A stretch of DNA of 37,413 bases, from contig JAEXTI010000555.1 of the NCBI GenBank assembly GCA_023406965.1, positions 1 through 37,413 on the forward strand. Direction: 5' to 3'. The stretch's first letter is position 1, and each line of letters starts with the position of its first letter. The notes below the pieces were generated by a model. That model was not told the origin of the DNA, searched no databases, and was given only the letters and a program-made list of their open reading frames with translations. Source of the DNA: Chloroflexota bacterium. GTDB lineage: Bacteria > Chloroflexota > Anaerolineae > Anaerolineales > Anaerolineaceae. A program made the position numbers and the translations under genes. Positions 33,615-37,413 of the stretch are shown one piece after another.

Positions 33615-34649
33615 CTAGCGGTAAATCGCTTCGCGGACAATGGCTTGAATGGCATACAGATCAGGCCACAACACGTACGCCCCTTCTGGAGTGACATACG
33701 GCGACGCCTGTGCCGGGGTGATGGCATACTGGTATACCCGCCCCGAGTCATTCAACACTGCTGACGCCACCGGCAACAGCCCCAGGATTTCATCGATTCC
33801 CAGGTTGGTTTCCACCGAGCCGCGGAAATTGTCGTAAAGTTCCGGCGCACGGACAATGGCATTCAAGCTCATCAACTTCACAAACATGCCCTTCATCACT
33901 TCCTGGGCGCGGCGTAACCGGTCAAAATCGCTGGACGAGTACCGAGAGCGCACATACCATAAGGCGCTTTCCCCATCTAGATTGAACGAACCCGCCGGCA
34001 CGTAGCAGTACCCCTGCCAATCTCGCCAGGAAACATCGCATTTATCGTATAGTTCCTGAGAGGCTTCAATGGTGATCCCGCCCAGGGTGTCGATGATGCT
34101 CTTGAAACCATCAAAATTCGTCATCACATAGTAACTGGGACGCACGCCGAAGTTGTACTCAAACGTGGCCGCCATCAAATCAAAGCCCCCCCCCCCAAAG
34201 GCCGTGTTCAGCCGGTTGGTCATCCAGCCCGGAATGGTCACATACAGGTCGCGCGGGAAAGATACCACGCTCACCGTCCCGTTGCCACGATTGATCGAGA
34301 CCAGCATCATCACGTCGGTGCGGAAACCACCGCCGGGGCGCGCGTCCGACCCTAACACCAGCAGGTTGACAATCCCCTCTCCCGACGGTTCAAACACTTC
34401 TGTCGGTGCTTCCGTCGGTTCAGGCAACGCCGTGGGCGTGGGCGGCGGGGGAAGGGTCGGCGTCGGCGCAATCGGTTGGAAAGGCGTAGGGGTTGCCTTA
34501 GCATTTGGGTCTGCTGTAATCACCCCGCTGTCCGCCTGAGCGGCAGGAGCATTGACTGGCAGAGGAACATTCAACGACACAGGCAGCCCACAGGCCAGAC
34601 CTGTCAGGGCCAGAACAGTCAAAAGAAGAAGAATACGGTTCCATTTCAT
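33615..34649 (-). CDS. LCP (LytR-CpsA-Psr) family cell-wall glycopolymer ligase
   Basis: LCP enzymes move undecaprenyl-linked glycopolymers onto peptidoglycan at the outer face of the membrane. The protein has 344 residues: a signal with a possible lipobox (LTGLAC, C20), a Pro/Thr-rich spacer (about 45-92), and the LCP domain (about 93-270) with NLLVLGSDAR, FRTDVMMLVS, the phosphate-binding FPRDLYV, and YVRSRYSSSDFDRLRRAQE. The NTAF-GGGG-FD stretch is coded by a run of eleven G (34186-34196), which is prone to slippage. It is the last gene of a leftward group, 24 bases after the LysM gene. It suits a single-membrane cell wall carrying glycans. Confidence 0.92.
   Translation of the reverse strand: MKWNRILLLLTVLALTGLACGLPVSLNVPLPVNAPAAQADSGVITADPNAKATPTPFQPIAPTPTLPPPPTPTALPEPTEAPTEVFEPSGEGIVNLLVLGSDARPGGGFRTDVMMLVSINRGNGTVSVVSFPRDLYVTIPGWMTNRLNTAFGGGGFDLMAATFEYNFGVRPSYYVMTNFDGFKSIIDTLGGITIEASQELYDKCDVSWRDWQGYCYVPAGSFNLDGESALWYVRSRYSSSDFDRLRRAQEVMKGMFVKLMSLNAIVRAPELYDNFRGSVETNLGIDEILGLLPVASAVLNDSGRVYQYAITPAQASPYVTPEGAYVLWPDLYAIQAIVREAIYR
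34186..34196 (-). repeat. G11 homopolymer within the LCP gene
   Basis: Eleven consecutive C on the plus strand (G11 in the coding strand). The present length keeps the frame; gain or loss of one base would stop the protein within the domain. Confidence 0.95.
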
Positions 34650-34673
34650 ACAGGCGGCTCGATGCTCTTTGCT

Positions 34674-35540
34674 TTACGGGTTTGGAGTGGCTGTTGGAGT
34701 CGGCGTAGGCGTCGCGGTAAGCGTCGCCGTTGGGGTAAGCGTGGAAGTCTCGGTGGGGGTCGAGGTTGGCGTAAGGGTAGACGTAGGTGTGGACGTAATC
34801 GTCGGCGTCGGAGTTGGGGTATGCGTGGCGGACGGAACCACGGGGCTGGGGGTCACCGGCGTCGAACTCGGTGGGGTCACCGGAGTCGTTGCGGTAGGGC
34901 TGGGCGTGCGCGTGGGCACGTTTGGCACCCACAAAGTATCCCCAACACGAATCACATCCGGGCTCGCCAGGCAGTTGGCCCATTGCAACTCCTGAACGCT
35001 CACCCCAAACGCCAGGCTCAAGCGGTACAGATTGTCATTGGGCCGCACCACATAACGCACCCATCCGGGCGGAGGGCCGCATCTTGGCTGGGTAGGCTGG
35101 ATGACCGTCGCTGTAGCTGTCGCCGGCTCCTGCTCGGTGGGCTGCTGCGTTGCGGTCGGCAATGGAGGCAGGTACAACACTGTGCCCGGAAGCAGGCTGG
35201 CGCTGAGCAAGCAGTTTGCTTGAACAATCATCTGCGTGCTGGTCTGGTGCCGCGCCGCCAACCCTTCCAGGGTGTCCCCGTTCTCGATGACATAGGGCAT
35301 CCAGCCGGTTGGGGGCGGGCAGTTGGTTGGTGGCGGTTCTGGTGTGGGTGTATCCGTCGGCAAGGGCGTGTTTACAATTTGCCCCGGCGTCTCCACATAA
35401 ATGGTCGCGGTAACCTGCGGTGCTTGTGGCAGGCTTCCTTTCAACCCTTCAGCAGTTGCCAGGGAAAGAGCGCTCAACACCAGCAAACCAGAAACCAGTG
35501 CTGCGGTCAAGCCTGTCCCCACCTGCCTGAAAAAGCTCAT
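34674..35540 (-). CDS. Secreted double-LysM protein with Thr/Pro-rich tail
   Basis: A 288-residue exported protein. Signal or anchor segment about 10-32. Two LysM modules: about 82-124 (PYVIENGDTLEGLAARHQTS... LPGTVLYLPP) and about 164-208 (RYVVRPNDNLYRLSLAFGVS... RVGDTLWVPN). LysM binds the GlcNAc backbone of peptidoglycan or related polymers. Extra Cys residues in each module (ANCLLS, ANCLAS with NCPPP, RCGPPP) could form disulfides. The tail (about 210-288) is Thr/Pro/Ser repeats. ATG 35540 overlaps the TGA of the upstream kinase-like gene by 4 bases, so it is translationally coupled; the longer frame to 35618 lies inside that gene and is rejected. No enzymatic domain is present. Confidence 0.88.
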   Translation of the reverse strand: MSFFRQVGTGLTAALVSGLLVLSALSLATAEGLKGSLPQAPQVTATIYVETPGQIVNTPLPTDTPTPEPPPTNCPPPTGWMPYVIENGDTLEGLAARHQTSTQMIVQANCLLSASLLPGTVLYLPPLPTATQQPTEQEPATATATVIQPTQPRCGPPPGWVRYVVRPNDNLYRLSLAFGVSVQELQWANCLASPDVIRVGDTLWVPNVPTRTPSPTATTPVTPPSSTPVTPSPVVPSATHTPTPTPTITSTPTSTLTPTSTPTETSTLTPTATLTATPTPTPTATPNP

Positions 35541-37413
35541 TCTGCCACCGGCTCCTCCGGGCGCACAGGCAGCAAGATCGTGAAGGTGCTCGATTCCCCC
35601 ATCTCGCTGTCCACCCATATTCGACCGCCATGTGCTTCGACCAGAGTCTTGGCAATGGAAAGTCCCACCCCTGTATCTCCAATACCTTCCACCAGGGCGT
35701 TGTCGGCCCGGTAGCGGCGCGCAAACACGCGCGGCAAATCTTTCAACGGGATGCCCCCACCGCTGTCCGTAACTTGCAAGGTCAGGAATTCGCTATTGTT
35801 CTGAGAGGTCACCCTGGCCTTCAATGAGACCACGCCTTCCTCTGGGGTCGCTCCGCTCGCGTTTTGCAACAACTGGCTGACGATTTGTTGAAGTGCATCC
35901 CGGTCGGCATGCACCGGGGGCATTTCCTCCGGCAGATCAACGCGCATGGTGATGTTCTTTTCCCGCAGTTGTGAACTCACATCCACCAGCGCATTATCGA
36001 TCACCTCGCTCAGATCCACAGGCTGGTGCACCAATTCGAGCGCGCCGCTGCCCAAAGAGCTTACCTGGATCAAATCATCCATCAAACCGCGCAACCGCTC
36101 CGTCGAGGCGCGCACCCGCTCGAGGAACTTGCGCTGCAATGCCCCCAAAATTCCGACCGATTCCGCCAGCAATAAATCGGTGTAGCCCATGATCGACGAC
36201 ATGGGCTGGCGCAGTTCCTGAACAATCGAAGCAATCACCTCACGGTCTTCATTAGGCACGACCACTGTGGCGCCCAATTTGCGTTCCAATTCCAGTACCT
36301 TAATGTTAGATGCCGCCAGCAAGTTCTGCAGCCGGGCCACCTCTTGCAAGCTGGAACGAAGTTCGTTCTCCATGTAATGCATTTCGTAGCCATCGGTGGA
36401 GGAGTCTGTTGAGAGCGACATGGACCGCAAGCGTTCGTTTTCGGCTTGCAACCCTGAGATCATGTCCTGGTTTTCTTTTTGCAACGCCATCAGGCCTTCC
36501 AGATCACTGATCCCATTCCCCGCGGGCTGCTGGACTCTTTGAGCAAGCTGATCCAACAATTGCTTGTTCTCATGTTCCAAATTGGCAGCGGCGGTTTGCA
36601 TCTCTTCCAACTGAGCCGAAATAAGCTGTAATTCCTGGCGCCGGTCAGCTAGACCTTGCGCATTGAGGAGCAGTTTGGCCAGCGAGTCCGCTTCTGAAGC
36701 CAGGTAGTTTTGATCATCCACAGTCCAGGGGCGCTGCGAGTACGATGTTAACAGCAGCAACCCACCCCAGGGAGCATTATTTTTGGGTAGTGGAATGAGC
36801 AGCACATTGCCCGAGTCTTTCAAACCCAGGGCAGCGCTCAAACCCTGTAAATCTTGCGGTTTGGACTCCCCGGCATTCCAGCGGACCGCTTTCCCCCGGC
36901 TGAGCGCACCCGCCAGCCCCGGAACGCGAGCCCCGTCCAGAATCATTCCCGGAATTTGATCCTCGCGGATCAGGTCGTAGCCGCATTGCAAAATGACTGG
37001 CCCGGTTTCAGAAGAAGGCGCGGCAGCCACAAAGCACAGGTCGGCCACCATCGTTTGTCCCACCGCGCGCGCCACCCCCTGGCAAATCTCATCCGGTTCG
37101 CTTTTCAGGCTCAACTCCAACCAGGAGTGAACCGTGCGCGGATCAGACGAACGGCTCTTGCGCTCAAGCTGCATTTCTGCTTGAGGTTGAGCCGCGCGGG
37201 CAGTTGCAACGACCGGAACGCCTGCAGACGCCGTTCGCGGGCTGCGCACCAGCAATGCCGGCAACAGAGGGAAAGCCGCCAACAGCATCAGGCGGATGAA
37301 ACCCGAAAAATCACCCTGGGCAGGAGCCATCAGTAAGTGCATCAAGGCGCCGGTCAGCGCTAACCAGACCATGCCAAACCCAACCCCCCATTCGGGTGGG
37401 TGCAGCACAACCA
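35537..37413 (-). CDS. Histidine-kinase-like protein without phospho-accepting His (5' end cut by window)
   Basis: At least 623 residues; the frame stays open to the window edge, so the true start may lie outside. Residues counted from GTG 37408: membrane segments (about 10-57), a GAF-like sensor domain (about 95-250), a long coiled coil (about 255-370), a HisKA-like dimer domain (about 385-450) and HATPase (about 500-615). The HATPase motifs are intact: QLLQNAS (N box), DSGGGIP (G1) and GDTGVGLSIA (G2). In the H-box the sequence reads IVQELRQPMSSIMGY: the usual His is Gln 397, coded by CAG. It should bind ATP but not autophosphorylate in the usual way. It heads an operon with the LysM and LCP genes, so it may monitor or tune envelope assembly. 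Confidence 0.87.
   Translation of the reverse strand, partial: VVLHPPEWGVGFGMVWLALTGALMHLLMAPAQGDFSGFIRLMLLAAFPLLPALLVRSPRTASAGVPVVATARAAQPQAEMQLERKSRSSDPRTVHSWLELSLKSEPDEICQGVARAVGQTMVADLCFVAAAPSSETGPVILQCGYDLIREDQIPGMILDGARVPGLAGALSRGKAVRWNAGESKPQDLQGLSAALGLKDSGNVLLIPLPKNNAPWGGLLLLTSYSQRPWTVDDQNYLASEADSLAKLLLNAQGLADRRQELQLISAQLEEMQTAAANLEHENKQLLDQLAQRVQQPAGNGISDLEGLMALQKENQDMISGLQAENERLRSMSLSTDSSTDGYEMHYMENELRSSLQEVARLQNLLAASNIKVLELERKLGATVVVPNEDREVIASIVQELRQPMSSIMGYTDLLLAESVGILGALQRKFLERVRASTERLRGLMDDLIQVSSLGSGALELVHQPVDLSEVIDNALVDVSSQLREKNITMRVDLPEEMPPVHADRDALQQIVSQLLQNASGATPEEGVVSLKARVTSQNNSEFLTLQVTDSGGGIPLKDLPRVFARRYRADNALVEGIGDTGVGLSIAKTLVEAHGGRIWVDSEMGESSTFTILLPVRPEEPVAE

Overview
The window looks like a chromosome segment from a member of the Chloroflexota, probably class Anaerolineae. 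This is inferred from the long Thr-Asn-Thr-Pro linkers in secreted proteins, a sortase with matching C-terminal sorting signals, LCP and LysM wall proteins in a cell with no visible outer-membrane genes, and the many large sensor kinases. No rRNA, tRNA, CRISPR array, phage or insertion sequence was seen. Both ends cut through genes (tldD on the left, a kinase-like gene on the right).

Left part (1-10.2 kb): a tldD-tldE protease pair with a GNAT gene, a stand-alone Lrp-type RAM domain protein, a class I mannose-6-phosphate isomerase that appears leaderless, a very large hybrid histidine kinase, and a nicotinamidase-like hydrolase behind a clear promoter with a palindrome.

Centre (10.3-15.85 kb) is the most interesting part. 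An orphan OmpR-type response regulator and two secreted, sortase-anchored surface proteins (IPVTG sorting signals) each have their own TTGACA-N16-TAAGAT/TATGAT promoter followed by the same structured RNA leader of about 105-110 nt. The leader ends in a terminator-like hairpin just upstream of the ribosome binding site. A sortase gene lies between the two surface proteins. Stem sequences differ between the three leaders while pairing is kept, so this looks like a cis-regulatory RNA family (riboswitch or protein-controlled attenuator) tying a regulator to a surface-display system. I could not assign it to a known RNA family.

Middle right (15.9-25.8 kb): polyphosphate kinase with a small membrane protein, a solitary beta-class DNA methyltransferase, a membrane sensor without a recognisable output domain, and a MarR-controlled heterodimeric ABC exporter whose degenerate and canonical ATP sites can be read from the motifs. 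The MarR promoter carries two tandem TTAGCC(A/G)GCTAA palindromes.

Right part (25.8-37.4 kb): a KimA-like APC permease followed by a truncated KdpD-like kinase and a KdpE-like regulator (a probable potassium module without kdpFABC); an SDR plus enolase-superfamily pair; a tyrosine-recombinase-fold protein that has lost most catalytic residues; and a leftward envelope operon of a kinase-like protein lacking the phospho-accepting histidine, a LysM protein and an LCP-family protein containing a G11 tract.
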